A stretch of 44,227 nt of DNA from CAZTAO01 sp964611645 (lineage in GTDB: Bacteria; Armatimonadota; UBA5829). Positions 26,319 to 35,218 of the stretch are shown here, in pieces (the first letter of the stretch is position 1; the number at the start of each line of letters is the position of its first letter). The stretch spans positions 1 to 44,227 of the forward strand of contig CAZTAO010000039.1 of assembly GCA_964611645.1 (NCBI GenBank), in the 5' to 3' direction. The notes beneath the pieces were generated by a model. The model had not been told where the DNA came from. It saw only the letters and a list, made by a program, of their open reading frames with translations, and searched no databases. A program made the translations under genes and the position numbers.

Positions 26319-27518
26319 TTGAGAAACGCATTCCTTTGTGTCTTACTGCTAATCTCGGCTCTTGCCCAGCCATGTGCGAGCGCTGACTGGCCTGGGTTCC
26401 GTGGACCGGCCACTGATGGGATATCTGTTGAGAAGTTGGCCAACACTGCGTGGAATACCAAGCCCCCGAAGCTTGTCTGGAAAACGGATATGACGGATCA
26501 AGGGTATTCCGGGCCGAGCGTTGTGGCCGGGAAAGTCTACATAATTGACCACGTCGGGCAGGACGATGTGGTCAGGTGTATAGACATCAAGACGGGCAGG
26601 GATGTTTGGCGGGCGACATACCCAAACCCGACTAATCCGAACTTCGGCTATACAAGAGCCACCCCTGCAGTCTCCAGAGGTCTGGTAGTGACTCTGAGTA
26701 TGAAAGGTTTGGTCGCGTGCCTGGATGCCAAAACGGGCAAGTGGATATGGTATCGCGACACTCTGAAAGACTATCCCGGCCCGTTAGACATTTGGGGACA
26801 CGGCGGTTCCGCGCTGATCGATGGCGCCAGGGTTATCATAATCCCCGGCGGCAAAGATAGTTCAGTAATCGCCCTCGACCTCAAGACCGGAAAAACTCTC
26901 TGGCAGGGCGGCGGAAGCGACCATACGGCCTTCACAACACCCGTCAAAGCGCGAATACAGGGAGTGTGGCAGTATGTTGTGGTCACCGCCTACTGCTTCA
27001 AAGGGGTTGATGTCAGAGACGGGAAGCTGCTCTGGCAGTATGGATTCCACACCAGCGCCAACATCGCAACTCCGATCGTTATCGGCAATTCTGTTTTCGT
27101 CACCGCCAGTTACAACAAAGGCGGAGTGATGGTGGATATCGCTCCTGACTTCAGCGTCAAACTCAGATGGGAGAACAAAGCCATTATGGCCCAGTTCAAC
27201 ACCCCCGTTTATCTCAACGGCTTCATCTACGGTGTGGGCGAACCGCAGAATCTGGTGTGTCAGGACGTGATCGACGGAAGCGTCAAGTGGGTCAAAGAAG
27301 GCTTTGAAAAAGGCCCGGTGATCTCAGTTGGAGGTTATCTGCTGGCTCTCGCAGGCGACACCGGACAGCTAGCCCTCATAAAGCCCGACCCGAAGCAGTA
27401 TGTTGAGCTTGGGCGGTTCACTCCGTTGGGTGGCCAGAGTTGGGTGGCCCCGGTATTCTCCGGAGGATACCTGCTGGTGAGAAACCTGAAAGAGCTTGCT
27501 TGCTTCAGCCTGCGATGA
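26319..27518 (+). CDS. Secreted PQQ-type beta-propeller protein
   Basis: A 399-residue exported protein starting at TTG with AGGAG eight bases upstream. The leader MRNAFLCVLLLISALAQPCA precedes SADWPGFRGPATDGIS, the usual opening of PQQ-like (PQQ_2) propellers in Planctomycetota-type genomes. Blades show repeated KVYIIDHVG, RCIDIKTGRDVWRATYP, ACLDAKTGKWIWYRD, IALDLKTGKTLWQGGGSD and DVRDGKLLWQYGF. No dehydrogenase catalytic signature or cofactor-binding residues can be fixed, so it is probably a scaffold or binding propeller, not an enzyme. An IS remnant ends just upstream and may have replaced its promoter. It may be cotranscribed with the hydrolase 69 bp downstream. Confidence 0.88.
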   Translation: MRNAFLCVLLLISALAQPCASADWPGFRGPATDGISVEKLANTAWNTKPPKLVWKTDMTDQGYSGPSVVAGKVYIIDHVGQDDVVRCIDIKTGRDVWRATYPNPTNPNFGYTRATPAVSRGLVVTLSMKGLVACLDAKTGKWIWYRDTLKDYPGPLDIWGHGGSALIDGARVIIIPGGKDSSVIALDLKTGKTLWQGGGSDHTAFTTPVKARIQGVWQYVVVTAYCFKGVDVRDGKLLWQYGFHTSANIATPIVIGNSVFVTASYNKGGVMVDIAPDFSVKLRWENKAIMAQFNTPVYLNGFIYGVGEPQNLVCQDVIDGSVKWVKEGFEKGPVISVGGYLLALAGDTGQLALIKPDPKQYVELGRFTPLGGQSWVAPVFSGGYLLVRNLKELACFSLR

Positions 27519-27587
27519 CACGAGGGATAGCGACGCAAGTGAGAAACACAACCCAATCACACGCCGATTACACGGCAATCACAACAG

Positions 27588-28577
27588 ATGCGTGACGCCC
27601 TGGTATCGCCTCAGACTGTGGGCCTCAGCCTTGAAAATACCATCAAGACGATGGCTGCCACAGCCACGCATCCTGCATCCTTATCCAAATCAGCGTCTTG
27701 GCGTCCCACTCCAAGGCAGGAGCCCGGTGCGGTAGTCCTGCACGCCGAGCGTTTCGACCCGCCTCTCGAATTCACCTCGGCCCAGGTAGAGGAGCTGGTG
27801 AAGGACCTCAATGGCCTGGAGCCGGTTTCGGCGAACTACATTCGCCCAAAGACAGGACACGCCCCCTACCCCGCCATTGTGTATAACCACGCACAGGGCG
27901 GGGACTTCGTGCTTGGCAAGAACGAGCTTATCAATGGCAGAAGTTGCCTTCAAGACCCGCCGTACGCAGTTACGCTAGCCAGGCAGGGCTACGCGGCCTT
28001 GTGCATCGACGCGTGGGCGTTCGGAGACAGGCGCGGGCGCACACAGTCGGCAATCTTCAGGCAAATGCTCTGGCAGGGACAGGTGTTGTGGGGCACGATG
28101 ATTTTCGATGCCCTGAAGGCTGTCGATTACCTGGTCTCCCGCCCGGATGTGGACTCACAGCGAGTCGGCACAATGGGCATATCTCTGGGCAGCACGACGG
28201 CGTGGTGGCTGGCAGCGCTGGATACGCGGGTGAAGGTCTGCGTGGACATCTGCTGCCTCACGGATTACCAGGCGCTGATCGAGACCAACGGCCTGGAATT
28301 CCACAGTATCAACTACTACGTGCCGGGGCTGCTGAAGCACTTCACGTCCGCACAGATCAACGCCCTCACCGCCCCGAGGCCGCACCTGAGCCTGGCCGGC
28401 AACTACGACTGCCTCACCCCGCCCGCCGGGTTGGACAGAATTGATGCCGAACTCAGACAAGTGTATGGAGAGGAGAACGCGGCAGACAAATGGAAGCTCC
28501 TGCGCTACGACATAGGGCACTATGAGACAGCCCTGATGCGCAAGGAGATAATGGCATTTCTGGGGCAGTGGCTGTAG
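27588..28577 (+). CDS. Dienelactone-hydrolase / acetyl-xylan-esterase-like alpha/beta hydrolase
   Basis: A 329-residue protein. The core has HAPYPAIVYNHAQGGDF (oxyanion region), GYAALCIDAWAFGDRRGR, VGTMGISLGSTTAWWLA with the nucleophile Ser in G-I-S-L-G, the acid in LAGNYDCLTPPAGL and the catalytic His in IGHYET. This is a complete serine-hydrolase triad of the dienelactone hydrolase/abhydrolase_7 type. There is no classical leader; the first 35 residues are weakly conserved and the true start may lie further in, as no clear ribosome-binding site precedes 27588. With glycosidases around, an ester-removing role on decorated polysaccharide is plausible. Confidence 0.82.
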   Translation: MRDALVSPQTVGLSLENTIKTMAATATHPASLSKSASWRPTPRQEPGAVVLHAERFDPPLEFTSAQVEELVKDLNGLEPVSANYIRPKTGHAPYPAIVYNHAQGGDFVLGKNELINGRSCLQDPPYAVTLARQGYAALCIDAWAFGDRRGRTQSAIFRQMLWQGQVLWGTMIFDALKAVDYLVSRPDVDSQRVGTMGISLGSTTAWWLAALDTRVKVCVDICCLTDYQALIETNGLEFHSINYYVPGLLKHFTSAQINALTAPRPHLSLAGNYDCLTPPAGLDRIDAELRQVYGEENAADKWKLLRYDIGHYETALMRKEIMAFLGQWL

Positions 28578-28579
28578 AA

Positions 28580-28601
28580 ATGAGAGAGACATGAGAGAGA
28601 C
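28580..28601 (+). repeat. Tandem 11-bp duplication before the truncated secreted gene
   Basis: ATGAGAGAGAC occurs twice in direct succession (28580-28590, 28591-28601). Each copy offers an ATG and a purine-rich ribosome-binding-like stretch, so the start of the next frame is ambiguous; ATG at 28606 is the better start. Confidence 0.6.
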
Positions 28602-28803
28602 AAGAATGAGAATCACTATCATCGTATTGGTTGTGGCGATTCTGCTAGGCGCCTCTGCTGCTTTTGCGGCGGATGTGAAGGCAGACAGAACACCGCTCAC
28701 CTACAAGGACAGCGGTCTGTACTGTAATCTACAGTTCTGGCACGTCACAAAACCTGAAACCGACGGAATCACCAGTATGCTTACCGACGAGCGGGCCGCC
28801 ACT
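28591..28803 (+). pseudogene. 5' fragment of a secreted protein, truncated at a junction
   Basis: The frame begins with a good leader (MRITIIVLVVAILLGASAAF, then AADVKADRTPLTYKDSGLYC), followed by about 25 plausible residues. From about 28804 the DNA is the antisense of the P-type ATPase, so the frame continues to 29145 only by chance. The gene has lost its 3' part at the same point where the opposing ATPase gene has lost its own 3' part. The product family cannot be recognised. Confidence 0.65.
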
Positions 28804-31011
28804 GGGAAGTCCGTCAGTCACGAGGTTTATCCAGAGTATCTGGATCGGAAGAAGCGGCAGCGGAAGGCCCGCAAGCATACCTACAAACATGGTCAGGACT
28901 TCACCCAGATTTGTGGAAAGAGTGTAGCGCACGAACTTACGAATATTGTCGTAGATAGTCCGGCCCTCTTCTACTGCCGAGACTATCGTTGCGAAGTTAT
29001 CGTCGGTGAGCACAATGTCAGACGCTTCTCTGCTGACATCGGTACCTGTGATGCCCATTGCGACGCCGACATCCGCGCGTTTCAGACTGGGCGCATCGTT
29101 CACACCGTCACCAGTCATTGCGACAATGTGACCGTTCTCCTGTAGCGCGGAGACAATGCGGACCTTGTGTTCGGGCGACACTCGAGCGAACACCGTGCAG
29201 TGTCTGGTAGCCTCTGAAAGCGCTGCGTCGTCCATGCTGTCCAATTCGCTGCCGACGCACACCCTATCTCCGGCGTCCACAATACCAAGGTCGGAGCCTA
29301 TCGCGGAGGCAGTAAGCTTGTGATCACCGGTGATCATGAAGATTCGGATGCCACCTTCTCTGCACTTCCGTACAGCTTCCGCAGCCTCAGGTCTGGGAGG
29401 ATCACTGATAGCAGCAAAGCCCAGGAACACAAGGTTCTTGTCGATGGCCTCAGGGTCGAGATCTGTGGGAACACTCTCCAGTGTACGAGATGCCGCTGCC
29501 ATTACTCTTGATCCACGGCCGGCGTACTGCTCGCTAAGACCGAGTATTTCTGCCACTCGTGCGTCGTCCAGAGGCACCTGCTTGCCATTACTTACTTCGT
29601 GCGAGCAGCGCACTAATACGACATCCAACGCTCCCTTGGTGAAAGCGTAAATGCCGCCGTTGCTCTCCTGGTGTATGGTCGTCATACGCTTTCGGCCCGA
29701 ATCGAACGGTATCTCAGCTACTCGCTGAAGGAGTCGCTTGTTCTCATCCACATCCATTCCAGCGTGCATTGCCGCTTCAACTAGAGATGTTTCAGTAGGG
29801 TCACCAATTGTCTGAACGGTACCGTCAGCCGCAGTCTGAATCTCGGCATCGTTACAGAGGCTCAAGGCCTCAAGCAGCGCCTTCAGTTTCGCATCTTCTT
29901 TGCCGATCAGTTCATCAGCATTCTTCTGATAATCGACGTCGGCAAAGCCGTTATCGACCCTCTTGAGTAGATTGTCGCCCGTGTACAGTCCGTCTACGCG
30001 CATGCGGTTCTGCGTGAGAGTGCCGGTCTTATCGGAGCAGATGGCGGTCACACAGCCCAACGTTTCGACAGCAGGCAGCTTTCGAATCAGAGCGTTGCGC
30101 TTTACCATCCTTTGAGCACCCAGCGCGAGCGATATGGTAATAACTGCGGGCAGCGATTCAGGGACTGCGGCGACAGCCAGGCTGATAGCTGCCAGCAGCA
30201 TCATCTTCATATCGCGGCCCTGAATAACGCCGGCCGCAAACACGATGGCGCAGACAACAACCGCGCCAATGGCAAGATACATACCGAGCTGAGCAAGACG
30301 CTTCTGAAGAGGAGTCTGCTTGGTTGGAGTTTGACCAATCATCTCGGCGATCTTGCCAAGCTCCGTGGTCATTCCGGTCTTGAGGATAACCAACGTGCCA
30401 CGGCCTTGAGTTACAGTGGTGCCCATGAATACGTCACCCTTGCGATCCCCAATGGCGGCGGTTGGGTCGTGTACGTGAAAAGCGTCTTTTTCCACAGGCA
30501 CCGACTCGCCTGTCAACGTCGCCTCTTCGAGCGTAAGGTTTATGGCCTCGATGAGTCTGCCATCGGCGGGCACGAAGTCACCAGCCTGCAGTCTCACGAT
30601 GTCGCCGGGAACTAGATCGTGCGCCGGGACATCGGTCAGCTTCCCGTTTCGGAAAACTCTGGCGTTTGGAACGGCCAGCTTCTTGAGAGCCGAAATGGCC
30701 TTTTCCGCCCGGTATTCCTGCACAAAACCCATAACCGCGTTGAGGATGACGACGGCCGCGATTACGATTGTGTCCTTGATGTCTCCAGTAAGAGCCGAGA
30801 TGATGCCCGCCACAATGAGTATGATGGACATCACTCCCTTGAACTGGCCGAAGAACATAGCCAGGGCACTTTGGTGGACGGATTCCTTTATCTCATTTCG
30901 GCCATAGGTGCGCAGTCGCTCCAAGACCATCGCGTCGGACAAGCCCGAACGCGGATCAGTACCCATCTCTTCCAACATCTCACGTATTTGTGTTTCTGCC
31001 TCAGCGCTCAA
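28729..31011 (-). CDS. P2-type cation-transporting ATPase, truncated at the 3' end
   Basis: A Ca2+/Mn2+-type P-type ATPase (PMR1/SERCA/YoaB-like) of the inner membrane. Visible are the TGES actuator motif, PESLPAVITISLALGAQRMV in helix 4, the phosphorylation motif CSDKTGTLTQNRMR, FTKGALDVVL, MITGDHKLTASAIG and MTGDGVNDAPSLKRADVGVA. Helices 5 and 6 are present (LWINLVTDGLP), but family homology stops there, at about 28804, and 25 unrelated residues follow. About 130 residues with the last membrane helices are missing from the usual ~900, so the protein is unlikely to work normally. It starts at TTG behind AAGGG. As the same class in Lactococcus (YoaB) is Mn2+-riboswitch controlled, a manganese role fits the neighbourhood. 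Confidence 0.9.
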   Translation of the reverse strand: MSAEAETQIREMLEEMGTDPRSGLSDAMVLERLRTYGRNEIKESVHQSALAMFFGQFKGVMSIILIVAGIISALTGDIKDTIVIAAVVILNAVMGFVQEYRAEKAISALKKLAVPNARVFRNGKLTDVPAHDLVPGDIVRLQAGDFVPADGRLIEAINLTLEEATLTGESVPVEKDAFHVHDPTAAIGDRKGDVFMGTTVTQGRGTLVILKTGMTTELGKIAEMIGQTPTKQTPLQKRLAQLGMYLAIGAVVVCAIVFAAGVIQGRDMKMMLLAAISLAVAAVPESLPAVITISLALGAQRMVKRNALIRKLPAVETLGCVTAICSDKTGTLTQNRMRVDGLYTGDNLLKRVDNGFADVDYQKNADELIGKEDAKLKALLEALSLCNDAEIQTAADGTVQTIGDPTETSLVEAAMHAGMDVDENKRLLQRVAEIPFDSGRKRMTTIHQESNGGIYAFTKGALDVVLVRCSHEVSNGKQVPLDDARVAEILGLSEQYAGRGSRVMAAASRTLESVPTDLDPEAIDKNLVFLGFAAISDPPRPEAAEAVRKCREGGIRIFMITGDHKLTASAIGSDLGIVDAGDRVCVGSELDSMDDAALSEATRHCTVFARVSPEHKVRIVSALQENGHIVAMTGDGVNDAPSLKRADVGVAMGITGTDVSREASDIVLTDDNFATIVSAVEEGRTIYDNIRKFVRYTLSTNLGEVLTMFVGMLAGLPLPLLPIQILWINLVTDGLPSGGPLVGKHTGDSVGFRFCDVPEL

Positions 31012-31072
31012 TGTGTTACCCTTCCCTGCTTATCGTCGAGTCGTAGCCATTCTACCCAATTGCTGGAATCAG

Positions 31073-31078
31073 ATTATA
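31073..31078 (-). promoter_or_regulatory. Extended -10 promoter of the ATPase gene
   Basis: TGGTATAAT on the minus strand is a perfect extended -10 element, about 62 bp upstream of the ATPase start. The -35 match is weak, as is usual for extended -10 promoters. Confidence 0.5.
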
Positions 31079-31190
31079 CCAAGCCTGGGATGCGCCTGGA
31101 TAATCTACTGATCCTGTCGTGAGATACTGCCTGTTCAGCACAACTGCTCGAACCGGTTGAGCAGACTGCCTTTCACTGAGTACAAAAGCT

Positions 31191-31397
31191 GTGTTTCCGT
31201 GCACGCAAGCTCCGAACTATAGGCAGGGCGTGAAGTTCCTGGCGGCGTCGGGTGAGAGCGTCAAGCCCGAAGACCCGGCGGCCCAGAACGAGAAGTTGGC
31301 TGCCCTGTCGAAAGACGCCCACGATAGATGCGTGGTCTTGGCAAACGAAGGCATAATAAGCGTGGCGGCGTGCAGGGCGTTCTCGGAAAAGCTCTGA
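31191..31397 (+). CDS. Small unidentified ORF or gene remnant
   Basis: The later two thirds of this 68-residue frame (PAAQNEKLAALSKDAHDRCV and on to RAFSEKL) look like a real soluble C-terminus in composition. There is no ribosome-binding site or recognised family. It may be the tail of a lost gene. Confidence 0.25.
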   Translation: MFPCTQAPNYRQGVKFLAASGESVKPEDPAAQNEKLAALSKDAHDRCVVLANEGIISVAACRAFSEKL

Positions 31398-31583
31398 GCT
31401 TTGAGTTGGTCAGAGGTTGGACTCAAAGCATGCTTCCCGATGCCAAAACACCCCTCTAGATCGCTACGCCATCGTCTTGCTGGCCAGTCAAGACTGGAAT
31501 TGCAGCGCAGGGCATCACAGGAGAATGTGCTTCTTCTTGGGCTGCGACAAAGCAATACTATTGTTCTCTCAAAGCACATATAT

Positions 31584-32231
31584 CTACTGCAGATACTTGA
31601 GCGCGATGAAACCGCCGATGAGCATCGTGGTGAAACCCAGGGCAAGCCGGTCGAAGTGTTTGTCTATCAGCCCCAACGCTCGTTCGCCGAATAGGCGCAG
31701 TAGACCCGCCACCAGGAAGAAGCGTCCTGCTCGGCCGACTATGGCCCCCACGACTAGTGCGGGAATAGAAATCTCGAACAGGCCCGCCCCAATGGTGATT
31801 ACCTTGAATGGTATAGGCGTGAATGCTGCGGTGAAGACAGTGAGAAGCGCATTCTGGGAGTATTTCTCCCCAATGACCTCCATCGAGCGCTGCAGATTGT
31901 ATGCGTTGACTATCCCCTGCCCAACGGACTCGTAGAATGCCCAGCCAATCAGATACCCCATCAGGGCGCCAAGGACTGAGCCCGTAGTGCATATCAAAGC
32001 ATATCTGAACCACATCGGCCTTTTGGCCGCGACCATCGGCACCAACAGCACATCGGGTGGAATAGGAAAGAAGGAGCTTTCGGCAAAGGCTATCGCCGAC
32101 AGCGCGTATGGCGCATTCCGCGTCCGCGACCAGTTGATTGTCCAATCGTAAAGCCTGCGCACGGCAGTCTTGGGCCACCTGAGCACCGAAAGGATTACCG
32201 TCGCAGTAGTGCGAGTATTGTTGCAGGTCAA
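31584..32231 (-). CDS. YqaA-type DedA/VTT-family membrane protein
   Basis: A 215-residue inner-membrane protein of the SNARE-associated/DedA superfamily, YqaA branch. Typical stretches are AIAFAESSFFPIPPDVLLVP, GSVLGALMGYLIGWAFYESV, TAAFTPIPFKVITIGAGLFE (the conserved re-entrant P-F-K motif) and VVGAIVGRAGRFFLVAGLL. DedA proteins take part in lipid transport, membrane homeostasis and proton-motive-force maintenance. The start is TTG at 32231 with GGAGG five bases upstream. It lies 96 bp after htpX in the same direction and may share the TerC transcript. Confidence 0.9.
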   Translation of the reverse strand: MTCNNTRTTATVILSVLRWPKTAVRRLYDWTINWSRTRNAPYALSAIAFAESSFFPIPPDVLLVPMVAAKRPMWFRYALICTTGSVLGALMGYLIGWAFYESVGQGIVNAYNLQRSMEVIGEKYSQNALLTVFTAAFTPIPFKVITIGAGLFEISIPALVVGAIVGRAGRFFLVAGLLRLFGERALGLIDKHFDRLALGFTTMLIGGFIALKYLQ

Positions 32232-32327
32232 GGGAGCCTCCTTATCGTTTTTCGGGTTCTACGGAAATCGTCCGAGGCAACCCAGGCATCGGTCCGTGAA
32301 TAATGTTTCCAGATACGACCACGGCAA

Positions 32328-33209
32328 TTATCTCGTGGCCTCCGCGCGATTTGTCTGTGACATACCTTCCAGGCGAGCTATGCGCTCAGTGGTCGGAGGG
32401 TGTGTGCTGAAGAGCTTAGCAATCCCTTGGGCCGAAAGCGGGTTCACTATGAACATGTGGGCAGTTGCGGGATTTGCCGTAGTCTCATAGCGCCCTGCCG
32501 AGGCTTCCAACTTCCGCAGAGCGTTGGCCAGCCCCATGGGATTGCCAGCCAGCTTTGCCCCTCGCTCATCAGCCAGATACTCTCTGGAACGCGATATTGC
32601 CATCTGAATGAGCATCGCGGCAAGCGGAGCGAGAATTGATACCGCCAGGGCTACGATAATTCCACCACCACCATTGCCCTCCTCCGAATCGCTATTGCCC
32701 CCCATCCCGCCGAGCATTGCTCCCCACCGGATCATACTGGCAATCATTGTTATCGCGCCGGCCGCAGTGGCCGCGATTGTCCCTATCAGGATGTCCCGGT
32801 TACCGACGTGCGCTAGTTCGTGCGCCATTACCCCTTTGAGTTCCTCATCACTAACAAGGCGCAGGAGGCCGGTCGTTGCGGCTACTGCAGCATGTTTAGG
32901 ATTGCGGCCGGTCGCGAAAGCATTAGGGGCGTCTTGCTCGATGATATACACCTTGGGCATAGGCATACCGGATTTCCGGGCTAGATTCTGAACGGTGCCA
33001 TACAGCCTGGGTTCATCCTGCTCGCTCACTTCCTTCGCCCGATACATCTTGAGCACGATTCGGTCACTCAGGTAATATGCTCCCAGGTTCATGACAGCAG
33101 CGAAACCAAGTGCGATAACGGCTCCACCGGACCCTCCGAAATGACTGCCAATAAGGACAAATATCCCCGACAGACATCCTAACAACAGAAACACTTTCAA
33201 GGAATTCAT
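32328..33209 (-). CDS. htpX: Membrane zinc metalloprotease HtpX
   Basis: A 293-residue M48-family protease that degrades misfolded membrane proteins. Two N-terminal membrane helices precede DRIVLKMYRAKEV, MPKVYIIEQDAPNAFATGRN, the zinc site MAHELAHVGNRD (HExxH), further helices and SREYLADERGAKLAGNP with the third zinc ligand Glu. It ends with AKLFSTHPPTTERIARLEGM, the diagnostic HtpX tail. The length is normal for the family. GGAGGACGTAGA precedes the ATG. It lies 105 bp behind terC. Confidence 0.97.
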   Translation of the reverse strand: MNSLKVFLLLGCLSGIFVLIGSHFGGSGGAVIALGFAAVMNLGAYYLSDRIVLKMYRAKEVSEQDEPRLYGTVQNLARKSGMPMPKVYIIEQDAPNAFATGRNPKHAAVAATTGLLRLVSDEELKGVMAHELAHVGNRDILIGTIAATAAGAITMIASMIRWGAMLGGMGGNSDSEEGNGGGGIIVALAVSILAPLAAMLIQMAISRSREYLADERGAKLAGNPMGLANALRKLEASAGRYETTANPATAHMFIVNPLSAQGIAKLFSTHPPTTERIARLEGMSQTNRAEATR

Positions 33210-33314
33210 TCTACGTCCTCCACCACTGTTGAAATACCGACCATTTTGGATAATAGTCCTCGAAAATCAGCTGCAACGACAGGTATGGTAAGGTATGCAC
33301 GTCTCTAAGTCCCA

Positions 33315-34307
33315 TCAGCGCTTCGACCCAGAGCACGTGCTGTCAGATGCCTCTGGTAGATCGGAACAGACAACTTCGTCCTCCGGGGCAGGAGAATGTC
33401 CTCTGCCAATGAGAATTGAAGCCAGGATTGAAACGACGAGAATCACGAGGATGACGGTTAGCGAAATGCCGACTGGCACGTGCACCACATCGGACATCAC
33501 CATTTTCGCGCCGACGAACACGAGTATTGCTGACAGCCCGTAGTGGAGGCAACGGAAGTAACGGACAACTCCGGCAAGGGCGAAGAACAGTGCGCGCAGA
33601 CCCAGAATCGCGAATACGTTCGATGTATACACGATGAACGGGTCCGTGGTGATAGCCAGAATCGCCGGTATTGAATCGACTGCAAAGACAAGGTCGGTCG
33701 TCTCCACCATTACCAACACAATGAAAAGCGGCGTCGCCATGAGCCTGCCCATTCTCCTGACGAAGAACTTCTCGCCTTCATAGCCTTTGGTCGTCGGGAA
33801 GATTCGGCCCAACACCTTCAGTACCGGGTTGTTCTCAGGATGGACCTGCTTGTCTTTCGTGATGCCCATCTTGATCCCAGTGATGATCAGTAACCCTCCG
33901 AATACGAAGATAATCCAGTGGAACGTACTGATCAGCGTAATGCCAACCGCGATGAGTATGGCGCGCATCACCAGCGCGCCGATGATTCCCCAGAACAGTA
34001 CCCTGTGCTGATACATCTTCGGAACCGCGGTGGCGGAAAATATCAGGTAGAACACGAAGACGTTGTCCACGCTGAGCGATTTCTCAATCACGTATCCTGT
34101 CAGGAAGGCCAGAGCCGCCTCCCTGCCTTGCAGGAGATAGAGGGCGGCGTTGAACAGCATCGCAACCCCCACCCACACGCCCGTCCAGATCAGCGCCTCT
34201 CTGAGTGAGACTTCGTGCGCTTTCCTGTGGAATACGCCCAGATCCAACGCCAGCATGACCATGACAATAACGCCAAAACCCATCCACCAGAACATCTCGT
34301 TTGACAT
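33315..34307 (-). CDS. TerC/Alx-family integral membrane protein, probable Mn2+ exporter
   Basis: A 330-residue protein with 8-9 membrane helices. Family hallmarks: WTGVWVGVAMLFNAALYLLQ, AFLTGYVIEKSLSVDNVFVF with conserved Glu and Asp, VFGGLLIITGIKMG and VETTDLVFAVDSIPAILAIT with conserved acidic residues, and FAILGLRALFFALAGVV. TerC/Alx proteins export manganese or load it to exported enzymes, and are classically controlled by the yybP-ykoY riboswitch, present here at 34421-34537. First gene of a probable operon with htpX and the YqaA-like gene. Start: the first ATG after the riboswitch, behind AAGGAAGTGGACTGCTGAT. Confidence 0.95.
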   Translation of the reverse strand: MSNEMFWWMGFGVIVMVMLALDLGVFHRKAHEVSLREALIWTGVWVGVAMLFNAALYLLQGREAALAFLTGYVIEKSLSVDNVFVFYLIFSATAVPKMYQHRVLFWGIIGALVMRAILIAVGITLISTFHWIIFVFGGLLIITGIKMGITKDKQVHPENNPVLKVLGRIFPTTKGYEGEKFFVRRMGRLMATPLFIVLVMVETTDLVFAVDSIPAILAITTDPFIVYTSNVFAILGLRALFFALAGVVRYFRCLHYGLSAILVFVGAKMVMSDVVHVPVGISLTVILVILVVSILASILIGRGHSPAPEDEVVCSDLPEASDSTCSGSKR

Positions 34308-34384
34308 ATCAGCAGTCCACTTCCTTCCTCGGCCTCAGGGCCGGGATCTCCCGTTCATATCCTGTAGCAACAGCAACAGATAGC

Positions 34385-34430
34385 AAAAAGACCTTTGTCT
34401 CTACCGAAATATCGGGTGAGACAAAGGTCT
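34385..34430 (-). terminator. Intrinsic terminator of the Mn2+ riboswitch
   Basis: On the minus strand AGACCTTTGTCTC (34430-34418) pairs perfectly with GAGACAAAGGTCT (34401-34389), with additional pairing in the loop, followed by TTTTT. Its left arm contains CCTTTGT, which in the aptamer must pair with the 5' ACAAAGG instead. The two structures exclude each other, as expected of a transcriptional ON switch. Confidence 0.85.
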
Positions 34431-34537
34431 GACAATGCAGAAATTCTGCCAGACGGAACCAGCTCCGCGTTTCACGGAACAGGCTGTTGATTCCGTCTTC
34501 CCGCCCGACCGGGCGGGATGCTACTCCCCTTTGTTTG
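34421..34537 (-). ncRNA. yybP-ykoY Mn2+ riboswitch
   Basis: The transcript begins CAAACAAAGGGGAGTAGC, containing the signature GGGGAGUAGC of the family, followed by a strong GC hairpin (CCCGCCC/GGGCGGG), a helical region with GAAGACGGAATCAACAGCC, and a closing CCTTTGT that pairs with the 5' ACAAAGG to form P1. It precedes a TerC gene, the most common target of this riboswitch, and overlaps the terminator at 34385-34430. High Mn2+ should stabilise P1 and so allow read-through into terC. I recognise it by motif and context; a covariance model was not run. Confidence 0.85.
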
Positions 34538-34653
34538 CCACAGGAACTCTCACTGGCCACGGCGTCCACCACTCCCAGTGATTACTCCATTATCTTAGCA
34601 TATCCAACATTCGGTTACAATATATCATTTTGAGACGTGAAAGGATCAGCGCT

Positions 34654-35217
34654 TCATCCACGTAACATCCTCTCCTGGTCTATCATCTCGGCCGCTTCTC
34701 CAATGTCCTTGGCGATAACACACGGGGTATGCAGGCCGGCTCGGTCTTTCTCACCGTGTCCCGTCAGAACGTAAACTCCTCGTGCGCCTGCGTTGTGGGC
34801 GAATTCCATGTCATGCGGGTGATCCCCTACCACGAACGATCTTGTAAGATCAACGCCGTAGCGCAGCGCAGCCGCCTCCAGGAAGAACACGTTGGGTTTT
34901 ATGCACCGACATTCGTCCGAGCGCTTGTGTGGGCAGGAGTACACGCGCGATATGTGTATACCGAATTGCTTGAGATAGCCCAATATGAACTCGTGGACTC
35001 CGTCGACCTCCTCACGTGTAATCTCGCCCTCGGCGACGCCCGTCTGGTTAGTCACGATAAAGAGCCTGAACTTAGCAGCCAGAAGAGATAGTGCCTGCAC
35101 AGTGTTATCGAAGAACACTACCTGAGACGGCTCCCGCACGTAGCCCACGTCTTCGATGATGGTCCCGTCTCGATCCAGAAACACCGCCGGAGATGTCCAA
35201 CGCGATACCCTGCTCAC
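34654..35217 (-). CDS. HAD-IIIA phosphatase, GmhB/HisB-N type
   Basis: A 187-residue cytoplasmic phosphatase. AVFLDRDGTIIEDVGYVREP gives the catalytic Asp pair (15 and 17) and the early loop. RLFIVTNQTGVAEGEI carries motif II. The zinc-binding loop YSCPHKRSDECRCIKP and VVGDHPHDMEFAHNAGARG (motif IV) complete the D-glycero-D-manno-heptose-bisphosphate phosphatase group. Related enzymes also act on histidinol phosphate and other sugar phosphates. No LPS or histidine gene is near; it is last in the seven-gene operon, its GTG start lying 2 bp past the stop of the chorismate-synthase-like gene, with GGAGG inside that gene's last codons. I infer it removes phosphate from an intermediate of this operon's pathway. 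Confidence 0.88.
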   Translation of the reverse strand: MSRVSRWTSPAVFLDRDGTIIEDVGYVREPSQVVFFDNTVQALSLLAAKFRLFIVTNQTGVAEGEITREEVDGVHEFILGYLKQFGIHISRVYSCPHKRSDECRCIKPNVFFLEAAALRYGVDLTRSFVVGDHPHDMEFAHNAGARGVYVLTGHGEKDRAGLHTPCVIAKDIGEAAEMIDQERMLRG

Positions 35218-35218
35218 C

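Noticed and set aside
34309..34572. 87-codon minus-strand frame upstream of terC
   Set aside because: It covers the riboswitch and terminator, and is explained by them.
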